Shown here: piece by piece, positions 17,160 through 26,157 of the stretch
How positions within the stretch are numbered: position 1 is the stretch's first letter
Layout: each line of letters starts with the position of its first letter
Source: Verrucomicrobiaceae bacterium
GTDB taxonomy: Bacteria > Verrucomicrobiota > Verrucomicrobiia > Chthoniobacterales > Chthoniobacteraceae
Direction of reading: 5' to 3'
Assembly: GCA_005791535.1 (NCBI GenBank)
Contig: SXWH01000243.1
Location: forward strand, 1 to 33,293
Length of the DNA stretch: 33,293 nt
Made by a program: the position numbers and the translations under genes
The notes under the pieces: generated by a model
What the model was told of the DNA's origin: nothing
The model's input: the letters and a program-made list of their open reading frames with translations, nothing else
Databases searched by the model: none

Positions 17160-18107
17160 ATGAAGAGTCTCATCACCGGCGGCGCCGGATTCATCGGTTC
17201 CCATTTCGTCGAGCGCTGCCTGAAGCTCGGACACACCGTCGATGTCGTGGACGAATTCAACGACTTCTACGACCCCGCCATCAAGCGCGCCAACGTCGCC
17301 GCATTTGCAAAAGACGCCGCCGTCCACGAGCTCGATATCCGCAACGCCGACGCGATGCTCCGCCTGGTCAAGGAAGGGCGCTACGACAGCATCGTCCACC
17401 TCGCCGCCCGCGCCGGCGTCCGCCCGTCCATCAAAGACCCGCGCCTTTACGTCGAGACCAACATCCTCGGCACCCTCAACCTCCTCGAAGCCGCAAAGCA
17501 GGCCAACGTCCCGCGCTTCATCTGCGCCAGCAGCAGCAGTGTGTATGGCGTGTTAAAGACGCTGCCTTTCCGCGAAGACCTCGCCCTCACGCAGACCATC
17601 TCGCCCTACGCCGCCACGAAGCTCGCCGGCGAACAAGTCTGCTCAAATTACAGCCACCTCTACGGAATGCGGACCATCAACCTCCGCTTCTTCACCGTCT
17701 ATGGCCCGCGCCAGCGCCCCGACCTCGCCATCCACTCCTTCTCGCGCGCCATCTGGGAAGGCCGCCCCATCCAGCAATTTGGCGACGGCACCACGCGCCG
17801 CGACTACACCTACGTCGATGACATCATGCAGGGAATGGAAGCCTGCCTCGGCTACGAAGGCCAGCTCTGCGACGTCTTCAACCTCGGCGAAAGCCAGACC
17901 ACCACGCTCAGCGAACTCATCGCCACCATCGAAGCCTCGCTCGGCAAAAAAGCCATCATCCAAAAAATGGGCGAGCAACCCGGCGACGTCCCCGTCACCT
18001 ACGCCGACATCTCCAAAGCCCGCCAACTCCTCGGCTACAACCCCCACACCAAAATCGTGGACGGCATCCCGAAATTCGCCGAGTGGTTTAAGACGACCGT
18101 CAAATAG
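17160..18107 (+). CDS. NAD-dependent epimerase, probably UDP-glucuronate 4-epimerase
   Basis: A 315-residue short-chain dehydrogenase/reductase of the extended type. The cofactor motif is TGGAGFIGSH at residues 6-15, and the catalytic motif is SPYAATK at about 143-149, with the upstream serine patch SSSSVYG. The region FFTVYGPRQRPDLAIHSFS and the C-terminal DVPVTYADISKARQLLGY pattern are characteristic of UDP-glucuronate 4-epimerases; the product would be UDP-galacturonate for surface polysaccharide. The ATG at 17160 is adopted because the Rossmann fold begins at once. It is divergent from the membrane-protein/methyltransferase pair with a 133-bp shared upstream region, in which I see no clear motif. 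Substrate assignment is by family resemblance. Confidence 0.85.
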   Translation: MKSLITGGAGFIGSHFVERCLKLGHTVDVVDEFNDFYDPAIKRANVAAFAKDAAVHELDIRNADAMLRLVKEGRYDSIVHLAARAGVRPSIKDPRLYVETNILGTLNLLEAAKQANVPRFICASSSSVYGVLKTLPFREDLALTQTISPYAATKLAGEQVCSNYSHLYGMRTINLRFFTVYGPRQRPDLAIHSFSRAIWEGRPIQQFGDGTTRRDYTYVDDIMQGMEACLGYEGQLCDVFNLGESQTTTLSELIATIEASLGKKAIIQKMGEQPGDVPVTYADISKARQLLGYNPHTKIVDGIPKFAEWFKTTVK

Positions 18108-18192
18108 ACAACCGACCGCTGTGCCCGTGTAACCGCTTTGCATGAAGGACGGGTTGAAGTGGCTTCGTCGCTGGTCGGGGATTTCAATTGGT

Positions 18193-18485
18193 TTTAACGG
18201 GCGGTTTGGTCGTTTGATAGAGGCACCAGACAACTTGAAGATCATAACTCGTGGTTTGACTGGGACATTTTGCCATTTGAGGGACTGGATCCGCTGTTTG
18301 GACGAGTCGCGCCTTCGTTTGATGTAAGCGTATGGTCATTTAATGTGGTCGCCGGACTGTTTGAGGGGTGCATCTGACCGTTTAATGCCCCCGCCGTGGC
18401 GTTTGAGGGGTGCAAAGTGTGATTTGAGAGGCGGAAAATGCCATTTGACCGCCGGAAAATGTCATTTGACGTTTGGGCGGCGTGG
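18193..18485 (+). repeat. Array of TTTGA pentamers at exact 21-bp spacing
   Basis: Thirteen pentamers start at 18213, 18234, 18255, 18276, 18297, 18318, 18339, 18360, 18381, 18402, 18423, 18444 and 18465, every interval exactly 21 bp. Nine are TTTGA, two TTTAA, one TTTGG and one CTTGA. The base before each is always a purine. One more, TTTAA at 18193, is 20 bp upstream. The 16-bp spacers are mostly unlike each other and GC-rich, though two pairs are related: units 18360 and 18402 share their first 13 bases, and 18423 and 18444 share GGAAAATG. The next expected position (18486) no longer matches. 21 bp is two helical turns, so the pentamers lie on one face of the DNA. I know no named family that this fits. 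Confidence 0.9.
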
Positions 18486-18732
18486 TTGCCGCTGAGGAGT
18501 TTATGAAGATTCGTTGTGCGAGTGTTGTTTTTCAAGGGAAACCGAGGGGCCCCGGCAGTCAGTGTGCGAAAACCGACGAGTTTTGTCCCGTGTCACGGGT
18601 CGGTCAGGGGGTCTGATTCAGTCCTTGCGACCTGCGGCGACCGCCCATGTTTTTGGATTACTGACGCCAATGGCATCCGTTGCCTTGTCGGATCGAATTT
18701 GTAGTTTTTCCCTGCCGCCGAGTTCCCGCGCG

Positions 18733-18861
18733 GCGAAGCGCAACGTAGCCCGCGAGTCCCTTCGCGGGTAAGCCGCAATCGCGAAGCGACACTGACCATT
18801 CGTGTCGCTTCGCGAGACATCTCAAGCCGCGAAGGGACTCGCGGGCTACGTTGCGCTTCGC
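18733..18861. repeat. Nested 129-bp palindromic element (MITE-like or REP-like)
   Basis: Outer arms of 35 bp (18733-18767 and 18827-18861) are perfect inverted complements. Inside is a second perfect 14-bp inverted repeat (18779-18792 and 18802-18815) around a 9-nt loop. The words GCGAAGCG and CTTCGCG recur in both. There is no ORF for a transposase, so it would have to be moved by enzymes supplied elsewhere, or be a structural repeat. Such exact arms suggest recent origin or continued correction. Confidence 0.85.
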
Positions 18862-18943
18862 GCCGTTTCCAATTTCAATCAAACGCCTTTTGGGCGTCGG
18901 GTGTGAACGAAGCTTGCCCATGGGAATTTGCCGACTACTCTCC

Positions 18944-18976
18944 CCCGCCCCGCAGCCTCGGGCGGCGGGTTTTTTT
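18944..18976 (+). terminator. GC-rich hairpin followed by a T run, in the purA leader
   Basis: CCCGCC (18944-18949) pairs with GGCGGG (18964-18969) and is followed at once by seven T residues (18970-18976), the form of an intrinsic terminator. It ends 25 bp before the purA ATG, with no gene just upstream on this strand. It could terminate a transcript from the non-coding region, or act as an attenuator within the purA leader. Confidence 0.65.
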
Positions 18977-18980
18977 CTGA

Positions 18981-20273
<1,293 letters not shown>

Positions 20274-20282
20274 AAAAGCCGG

Positions 20283-20981
20283 ATGAAGCCTCCGCGCCAC
20301 ATCGCCATCATCAGGGACGGCAATGGCCGCTGGGCCAAAGAGCGCGGGCTTCCGCGGCTGAAAGGCCACGAGCGCGGTGCGGAGAGTGTGCGCGCAATCA
20401 CCGAGGAATGCGTGGCACTCGGCGTGGAGTATCTCACGCTCTATGCGTTCTCGACCGAGAACTGGAAGCGGCCCGCGGAGGAAGTCTCCGGGCTGTGGGT
20501 GCTGCTGGAGCATTTCCTCGAAATGGAGCTCCCGACGATGATGAAAAACGGCGTGCGGCTCCGCGCCATCGGGCGCATTCACGAACTGCCGGAAACCACG
20601 CAGGCAAAGCTCGCGCAGACGATTGAAGCGACGGCGAAGAATCCCGCGACGACGCTCATCCTCGCGCTGAACTACAGCTCGCGCACGGAGATCGCAGACG
20701 CGACGAAGCGCATCGCCATCGAGGTCGCGGAAGGCCGGCTCGCCGCGGAGAGCATCACACCGGACACGGTGGGCGCGCATCTTTACACAGCGGAATATCC
20801 GGACCCGGAGCTTATGATTCGCACCAGCGGTGAACTGCGGCTCTCGAACTTCCTGCTCTGGCAGCTCAGCTACGCGGAGTTTTTCATCACGCCGAAACTG
20901 TGGCCGGATTTCGGCCGCGAGGATTTGCGCGAGGCGATCGCCGCATTCCACGGACGCGAGCGGCGTTTCGGCGGGCTGTAA
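20283..20981 (+). CDS. uppS: Polyprenyl diphosphate synthase (UppS family)
   Basis: 232 residues, slightly shorter than usual cis-prenyltransferases. These enzymes condense isopentenyl diphosphate onto farnesyl diphosphate to give undecaprenyl diphosphate, the lipid carrier for cell wall and glycan units. Catalytic D12 lies in IIRDGNGRWAK, where the usual IIMDGNGRWAK methionine is replaced by arginine. Other family motifs are LTLYAFSTENWKRP (about 56-69) and the C-terminal RTSGELRLSNFLLWQ (about 181-195) with YAEFF. The gene is 9 bp behind purA. A substitution next to the catalytic Asp may alter chain length or rate, or simply be lineage-specific. Confidence 0.93.
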   Translation: MKPPRHIAIIRDGNGRWAKERGLPRLKGHERGAESVRAITEECVALGVEYLTLYAFSTENWKRPAEEVSGLWVLLEHFLEMELPTMMKNGVRLRAIGRIHELPETTQAKLAQTIEATAKNPATTLILALNYSSRTEIADATKRIAIEVAEGRLAAESITPDTVGAHLYTAEYPDPELMIRTSGELRLSNFLLWQLSYAEFFITPKLWPDFGREDLREAIAAFHGRERRFGGL

Positions 20982-20985
20982 CTCG

Positions 20986-22095
20986 TCACCGCGCCACGAG
21001 GCGGATCGTGTCGGTGAATGTCTTCGTCCCCCGCGCTCCGCGGGCGTGCCACTGAATGCCAAAATCGACGCGGTTGCCGCTGTCAATGTGGCCGAGGAGT
21101 TTCTCCACAGTGCGGACTTCATTCACGTCGTACCGGCCGACCGTGGTGATGAGCATACCGGGCTCGATGCCCGCGAGCGCGGCGGCGGACTTCGGCTCCA
21201 CTTCCGCGACGAGCACTCCGCTGCCTTCGGCATAGCCCGATTTTTCCGCTGCCTTCGCGTCGATATTCTGCAACGTGAGGCCGAAATACTTTTTCGCGAG
21301 ACCCGGTTTCTCCGGCACCTTTTCGCCGCGCGCGATTTTCTTGAACTCCTCCAGTTTCTCCCGCGCGATGTTCGCGGGAATGGCGAATCCAAGCCCCTGC
21401 GTCGGCACACCCTGCGGGGTAAACGACATCTTCACGGAGCTGATGCCCACAAGCTTCCCCGCGATGTCCACGACCGGCCCGCCGCTATTGCCCGGATTGA
21501 TGGCGGCATCGGTTTGCAGGAGATTCTGGTATTCGTTTTCGCCCACGGTGACGCTGCGGCCCTTCGCGCTGAGGATGCCCCGCGCGACGCTGCTGCCGTA
21601 GCCGAGCGGGTTGCCGAGGACGAGGCACGTCTGGCCGAGTAGATTCGGCGACAGCTCGGTGAGCGGGATGAACGGAAGCGGCGTTTTGCTTTCTATTTTA
21701 ATGAGCGCGAGATCGATCTCCGGGTCGCCGGTGATGTAGGTCGCCGTGTAGGTTTTCCCATCGTTCGTGGTGACGGAAATCTTCATCTCCGCCGCGCGAT
21801 CCACCACGTGCGCATTCGTAAGAATGTAGCCGCTCGCATCCACGAGGAATCCGCTGCCGAGGCTCTGGACCTTTTGTTTAATGAGCCTTGGCGGGCGCAT
21901 CTGCCGGCCGAAGTAGTCGTCGAAAAACGAGTCCATCGGATCGCGCACCTGATGGCGGACGACGGATTCCGTGTTGATATTGACGACGGCGGGCAGCGTC
22001 TTCGCCACCGCCTTAACCGCCGGCTCCTGCGCGGGCTCATCCTGCGCGCAGAGCGGTGAGATGCAGATCCAGAGAAAGAGAAGCAGCTTCTTCAT
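20986..22095 (-). CDS. DegP/HtrA-like serine protease with PDZ domain
   Basis: 369 residues: a signal peptide (1-17), a trypsin-like protease domain (about 35-245) and one PDZ domain (about 258-365). The catalytic triad is complete: H96 (TNAHVVD), D128 (EIDLALIKI) and S204 (NPGNSGGPVVD). Two PDZ domains are usual in DegP; one, as here, is the DegS-like form, but there is no membrane anchor beyond the cleavable signal peptide. Located in the periplasm by inference, for protein quality control or stress signalling. It converges on the UppS gene with only 4 bp between stop codons. The start at 22095 gives a textbook MKKLLLFLW signal. Confidence 0.93.
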   Translation of the reverse strand: MKKLLLFLWICISPLCAQDEPAQEPAVKAVAKTLPAVVNINTESVVRHQVRDPMDSFFDDYFGRQMRPPRLIKQKVQSLGSGFLVDASGYILTNAHVVDRAAEMKISVTTNDGKTYTATYITGDPEIDLALIKIESKTPLPFIPLTELSPNLLGQTCLVLGNPLGYGSSVARGILSAKGRSVTVGENEYQNLLQTDAAINPGNSGGPVVDIAGKLVGISSVKMSFTPQGVPTQGLGFAIPANIAREKLEEFKKIARGEKVPEKPGLAKKYFGLTLQNIDAKAAEKSGYAEGSGVLVAEVEPKSAAALAGIEPGMLITTVGRYDVNEVRTVEKLLGHIDSGNRVDFGIQWHARGARGTKTFTDTIRLVAR

Positions 22096-22189
22096 GCAGT
22101 GATTTTAGCGTAGTTGGACGGCACGCAACGCGGAAAATTCGCGCGATGTGGCTCGCCTCGCCCGAAGTCCGCCGGATAGGTTGCCGCGC

Positions 22190-23152
22190 GTGAAAACCAT
22201 TCTCTCCTTCCTCATTGCCGCAGGTTCTTTTGCAGTCGCGCTGGATGCGCCGAAGCTCGAACTGAAACCCACCGGCGAAGTCATCATCACCGCTCCCGCG
22301 GACGCGCACGCACGCTACACGATTGATGGTTCCGCGCCGAACGCGAAGTCCGGGCCATATCTCGCGCCCATCACGTTGCGCTCGGGCGGAAAAGTAAAAG
22401 CGATCGCCGTCTCGGCGGATCGCAAAACCGTGAGCGCCGCCGCGGAGTTGGAAATTCCCGCGCCGCCTGATTCGAAGCCGCTGCCGTCCAGCGTCGTGGC
22501 CTGCACGCAGGATCGCGATTTTCCCACCTACGACTGGGCGGTGCGCCACAAGCTCGTGTCGGCTCGCACAGCCGCGACGAAGGCGGACCTCGTGTTCATT
22601 GGCGACAGCATCACGCAAATGTTTGGCGGCAAGCCTCACGATCGTTCGCAGCCGGGAAAAGCCGTGTGGGAAAAATACTACGGCCGCCGCAACGCCGCGA
22701 ATCTCGGCTTCGGCTACGACTACACGGAGAACGCGCTCTGGCGCATCCAGAACGGCGAGCTCGACGGCGCGGCAGCCAAGGTAGTGGTCGTCAACATCGG
22801 CACCAACAACGCGGGGAAAAACACAGCCGGTGAAATCGTCGAGGGCGTGAGAGCAGTTCTCGGCGAAGTTCGCCGCAGCAAGCCATCCGCGAAGATCCTG
22901 CTGCTCGGCATTTTTCCACGCGGCGCAAAGCCCGACGCCACCCGCGAGAAACTCGCACAGGTGAACGCCTCCCTCGCCGGTCTCGACGGACGCGAGAACG
23001 TGACGTTTATGGACGTGACCAAGAGCCTCATCGAGCCGGATGGCAGCATCTTGAAATCCACCATGAGCGATTACCTTCACCCCACTACTGAAGGCTACGA
23101 GCGGATCGCCGGAGCAATCGAGCCCACGCTCAAGAAACTCCTCGGGGAGTAG
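22190..23152 (+). CDS. Secreted SGNH/GDSL hydrolase with N-terminal CHB_HEX_C-like domain
   Basis: 319 residues from a GTG start at 22190, chosen because MKTILSFLIAAGSFAVA is a clean signal peptide and GGATAGG lies a suitable distance upstream; a GTG at 22148 adds 14 basic residues. After the signal peptide, residues 27-90 resemble the chitobiase C-terminal beta domain (ARYTIDGSAPN, KAIAVS). Residues 130-319 form an SGNH hydrolase: block I FIGDSITQ (S140), block III IGTNN (N206/N207), block V DYLHPT (D294, H297). It resembles the platelet-activating-factor acetylhydrolase-like esterases; such pairings of beta domain and esterase occur in polysaccharide deacetylation. Substrate is inferred only. 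Confidence 0.85.
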   Translation: MKTILSFLIAAGSFAVALDAPKLELKPTGEVIITAPADAHARYTIDGSAPNAKSGPYLAPITLRSGGKVKAIAVSADRKTVSAAAELEIPAPPDSKPLPSSVVACTQDRDFPTYDWAVRHKLVSARTAATKADLVFIGDSITQMFGGKPHDRSQPGKAVWEKYYGRRNAANLGFGYDYTENALWRIQNGELDGAAAKVVVVNIGTNNAGKNTAGEIVEGVRAVLGEVRRSKPSAKILLLGIFPRGAKPDATREKLAQVNASLAGLDGRENVTFMDVTKSLIEPDGSILKSTMSDYLHPTTEGYERIAGAIEPTLKKLLGE

Positions 23153-23185
23153 GCGGTTCTATTTGGCCGCTCCCGCTGCGCCGGT

Positions 23186-23452
23186 TTACCGCGGATTTGG
23201 CTGCGCGCCTTTGCCCAGCGCCTGACCGAGGACATCGTAAACCCGCTGAAGGCCCGCGCGGGTCATCGCGATGCGGGTGTGAATCGGAAGCGTCGCGAAT
23301 CCCTGACCCTGGTCCCGAATCAGGCCGCTGGAGAAGTCCAGATAGACCTCCTCGGCGCCGGCTGTGACCACGACCTGATTCGAGTAGCGCGCGGTCATGT
23401 CTTCGTATTTCACCTGGATTTTTGTCTGCTTTTTGTCGGGTTGGTTTTCCAT
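23186..23452 (-). CDS. DUF3467 domain protein
   Basis: An 88-residue soluble protein. After a charged N-terminus (ENQPDKKQTKIQVKYED) comes the DUF3467 core: TARYSNQVVVTAGAEEVYLDFS, then PIHTRIAMTRAGLQRVYDVLGQAL. The ATG at 23452 is preferred over an in-frame upstream one at 23488, which adds 12 residues of no family character. The family is widespread and of unknown function. It converges with the SGNH hydrolase gene (33 bp gap) and is divergent from the secreted protein at 23566. Confidence 0.85.
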   Translation of the reverse strand: MENQPDKKQTKIQVKYEDMTARYSNQVVVTAGAEEVYLDFSSGLIRDQGQGFATLPIHTRIAMTRAGLQRVYDVLGQALGKGAQPNPR

Positions 23453-23565
23453 GCGGGCACTCCTACGCCGCCCCGTTCCGTTTTGCAAACGGAGGCTCGC
23501 TCCGGCGGGAATCCGGTTTTGCGATTGAAGAAGCGCCTATTCTCGTGCGTCTTACACCCAGACAA

Positions 23566-24234
23566 ATGGCCGTCCGTCCTCTTCTACTGTTCCTTCTTCT
23601 ACTCGCGCTTCCGTCCGCGGCGCAGAAGCCCGCGCCCGGCGCGGCCGTTCCGGCAGGCGCGGCGGTGAATGATCAATCAATCCGCCCGCCTTTCGGTCTC
23701 GAGTGGGCCGAGGACTCGAAGCGCGTTGAACTGAAAATCGCGGCGGCGAAACTCACGATCAAGGAACGCAGGAAAATCGACGCCCGCTGGGCGCTGGTGG
23801 TCACCGGTTTTCAAAAGCCCGACGCCAAAGACAAGAACGCGCCCAAGCCACCCGCCCTGAATCAGGTCGTATTCTACTTCGGCGGTGGAAGGGTCGCGAA
23901 AGACAAGGCACCCGACGGCAAGGCGATCGATATCATCAGCGGCGGAGCGCTTGTGGAAGTAGAGCTTCAGTATCAGCAGGACGGATGGACGGAGGCCGAC
24001 TACAACAAATGCCTCGGGGAAAAACGCCAGCTTCTCGAGCGCACGTACGGAGTCGGCCAGCAAATCGTCCGCGAGACAACGGAACTCCCCGAGGGAAAAG
24101 GCAGCACGACCATCGTTGGTTACAAATGGAACCGCAACAACACCGCCGTGGAGCTTGTTTACTTCACCGCCGAGGCAAAGCAGGAAAAGCACGTCTTCCA
24201 CACACTAAGTCTCCACTACAAATCCGATCGCTGA
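23566..24234 (+). CDS. Secreted protein of unknown function
   Basis: 222 residues with a signal peptide (about 1-19, AVRPLLLFLLLLALPSAAQ), a Pro/Ala-rich linker (20-40) and a mixed alpha/beta body with no motif that I recognise. Conserved-looking sections are QVVFYFGGG (about 100-108), YNKCLGEKRQLLERTYG (about 147-163) and the C-terminal AVELVYFTAEAKQEKHVFHTLSLHY. It has a single cysteine after the signal peptide. The ATG at 23566 is chosen over longer in-frame extensions because the signal peptide starts there. The M48 protease gene follows after 27 bp. Likely periplasmic or surface; function unknown. Confidence 0.75.
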   Translation: MAVRPLLLFLLLLALPSAAQKPAPGAAVPAGAAVNDQSIRPPFGLEWAEDSKRVELKIAAAKLTIKERRKIDARWALVVTGFQKPDAKDKNAPKPPALNQVVFYFGGGRVAKDKAPDGKAIDIISGGALVEVELQYQQDGWTEADYNKCLGEKRQLLERTYGVGQQIVRETTELPEGKGSTTIVGYKWNRNNTAVELVYFTAEAKQEKHVFHTLSLHYKSDR

Positions 24235-24261
24235 ACGTTCACGCATCCCGCTTTTCCCGCC

Positions 24262-26100
24262 ATGAAACCGAGTTTTTTCCGCCTACACGTCCTTCCCGTT
24301 CTTTTCGTCTTCCTGATTCCCGCCGCATCCGCGTGGTTCTTTCGCTACGCGGAGCGAGTTACCGACGAGGAAGTCCTTGTATCCATCGATAAGAACATCG
24401 AAGCCGAACGCGGCGCATCGCCGGAAGACAGGAAAGCAGCACATGCCTTTTTCAAAGCAACGCCGGTTTCGCGCATCATGGCATCGGACGACCCGAAACA
24501 TGCGGAACTCCGCGCAATGTTTGAGCCGGCGAAGAACCGGTATGCCGTGTTCCGTTGGATGCAGTGGACCGCGTGGGTCTGTCTCGCGACCATCGTCCTC
24601 ACGTTCGTTATCGTGGGAATCAGCGTCGCGATGTCGTTTCGCTCCCAGTCCGCGCAGTACTGGTCGCTCCGTATCGGATGGCCCGTTCTGCGAACGTCGG
24701 CACTCATCCAGGTAATCGGTCAGGCGACACTCGCGGCGTTTCTTTCCTTCTGGGTCACGGCGATCTTTTTCGGCTCGTACTTCGTCAAATTGATCGTCGT
24801 CATCGGCCTGCTCGCAGCCCTCGCGGTTTTCGCCATTGTCACCGCGATGTTTCGCAAGGTGGAGAACTTCTGCGAAGTTGAGGGCCGGCCCCTGTTGGAA
24901 TCCGATGCTCCTGCGCTGTGGCAGCGGATTCGTGAACTCGCAGCGCGCCTCAATACCGCTCCGCCGGACCGCATTTTCGTCGGCATCAACCCCAGCTTTT
25001 TCGTCACGGAAAACGCCGTCCAACCGGTGGGCGCACCGCCGATTCCGGCGGGCGGACGCACGCTTTATTTGAGCCTCCCGATGCTCAAGATCCTATCGAC
25101 ATCGGAAGCCGACGCGGTTCTGGGTCATGAGCTCGCCCACTTCAGCGGGCAGGACACGCTGTGGTCGCGAAAAATCGGCCCGCTGATGGGCAGGTTCCAG
25201 CTCTACCTCGGTGCGCTGGGCCAGGGTCTTGCGCTCGCAGTCGGGCATTTCATGCTCATGTTCTGGAAGCTTTACATGCTCTCCATCGGCAAGCTTTCGC
25301 GGGAGCGGGAGTTCCGCGCGGACTCGGTCGGCGCGCAGGTCACATCGCCATCCGCAATGCAGCGCGCGCTCATTAAAATCTGCGGCTACTGCGATTACCG
25401 CGGTAAGACCGAGAGTTCCATTATCGAGAAAAACCGGCTCACTCCCGAGCTGCATCTCGCGGAAACTCTCGAGAATGGCTACGCGGGTTTTCTAAAGACG
25501 TTCACAGCCGACGAGAGCTCCGCCTTTTCCGAAGTTCCGCACCCGTTCGACTCCCACCCACCGCTCAATCTGCGTATCGAGAATCTCGGCACCCGCACCG
25601 CCGATGCGCTTCGCGATGAAGCACTCCATGCCTCCGTTGAAGGCTCGTGGCACGCCGCAATTCCGGCTGCCGCCGAGATCGAACGAGGCATGTGGGACGA
25701 ACGCGAAAAGCTGATCCAGAATTTCCACGGACAGGATCTTGCATGGCGCCTCAAGCCAAACGGACCCGAAGAACAGGCAATCGTGGAGGCGCAATTTCCA
25801 AAGAGAACCTTCGCCAACAAAGAAGGCCAGGAAGCGGTACTCGAGTTCGACAGGATTCTTCTCAGCTCGTGGCCCGGACCGGTTCTGTTTGGTGCCATCG
25901 AATCGGCGAGTCTTGATGACGAAATGCTCGGCGCGAAGCGGCTCACACTCGTGAGCCGGAACCCGGATGGCAGTAAGCTCAAGGTAAAGTTCCACCCGAT
26001 GAAGTTCACGGGTGAAGCCGGGGACCTTCTGGCTCACTTTCAGCAGTACTACAGCCGTCACAAGACCGCCGAGATCCGCAGCGCTGAACCCGCCGCCTGA
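24262..26100 (+). CDS. M48 family membrane metalloprotease
   Basis: 612 residues. A hydrophobic N-terminal helix (about 8-27), one around 95-117 and a hydrophobic pair (about 150-193) anchor it in the membrane. The zinc site HELAH is H289-E290-x-x-H293, and the third ligand is E350 in REREFRAD. M48 enzymes (HtpX, Ste24 types) degrade or process membrane proteins. The family core is about 300 residues; this protein carries an additional C-terminal part (about 450-612) that I cannot assign. It begins 27 bp after the previous gene and is followed by the YiiX-like gene after 57 bp, so it may open the downstream operon. Confidence 0.88.
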   Translation: MKPSFFRLHVLPVLFVFLIPAASAWFFRYAERVTDEEVLVSIDKNIEAERGASPEDRKAAHAFFKATPVSRIMASDDPKHAELRAMFEPAKNRYAVFRWMQWTAWVCLATIVLTFVIVGISVAMSFRSQSAQYWSLRIGWPVLRTSALIQVIGQATLAAFLSFWVTAIFFGSYFVKLIVVIGLLAALAVFAIVTAMFRKVENFCEVEGRPLLESDAPALWQRIRELAARLNTAPPDRIFVGINPSFFVTENAVQPVGAPPIPAGGRTLYLSLPMLKILSTSEADAVLGHELAHFSGQDTLWSRKIGPLMGRFQLYLGALGQGLALAVGHFMLMFWKLYMLSIGKLSREREFRADSVGAQVTSPSAMQRALIKICGYCDYRGKTESSIIEKNRLTPELHLAETLENGYAGFLKTFTADESSAFSEVPHPFDSHPPLNLRIENLGTRTADALRDEALHASVEGSWHAAIPAAAEIERGMWDEREKLIQNFHGQDLAWRLKPNGPEEQAIVEAQFPKRTFANKEGQEAVLEFDRILLSSWPGPVLFGAIESASLDDEMLGAKRLTLVSRNPDGSKLKVKFHPMKFTGEAGDLLAHFQQYYSRHKTAEIRSAEPAA

Positions 26101-26157
26101 GCCGCCCGCTTTTAACCTTGCCCGGCGCGATTCCGGGCTCATCGTTCGGTCGTCATT

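Noticed and set aside
18193..18485. CRISPR array
   Set aside because: A 5-bp conserved element with 16-bp spacers is too short and variable for CRISPR repeats, and no cas gene is present.
18242..18535. 97-residue minus-strand ORF with heptad pattern in the 21-bp array
   Set aside because: The pattern arises because the period is a multiple of three; the array continues past the stop codon, and residues at the variable base change from S to L to P.
18514..18771. 85-residue ORF on the plus strand in the intergenic region
   Set aside because: No recognisable domain or ribosome binding site, and it runs into the palindrome's left arm; a chance ORF.
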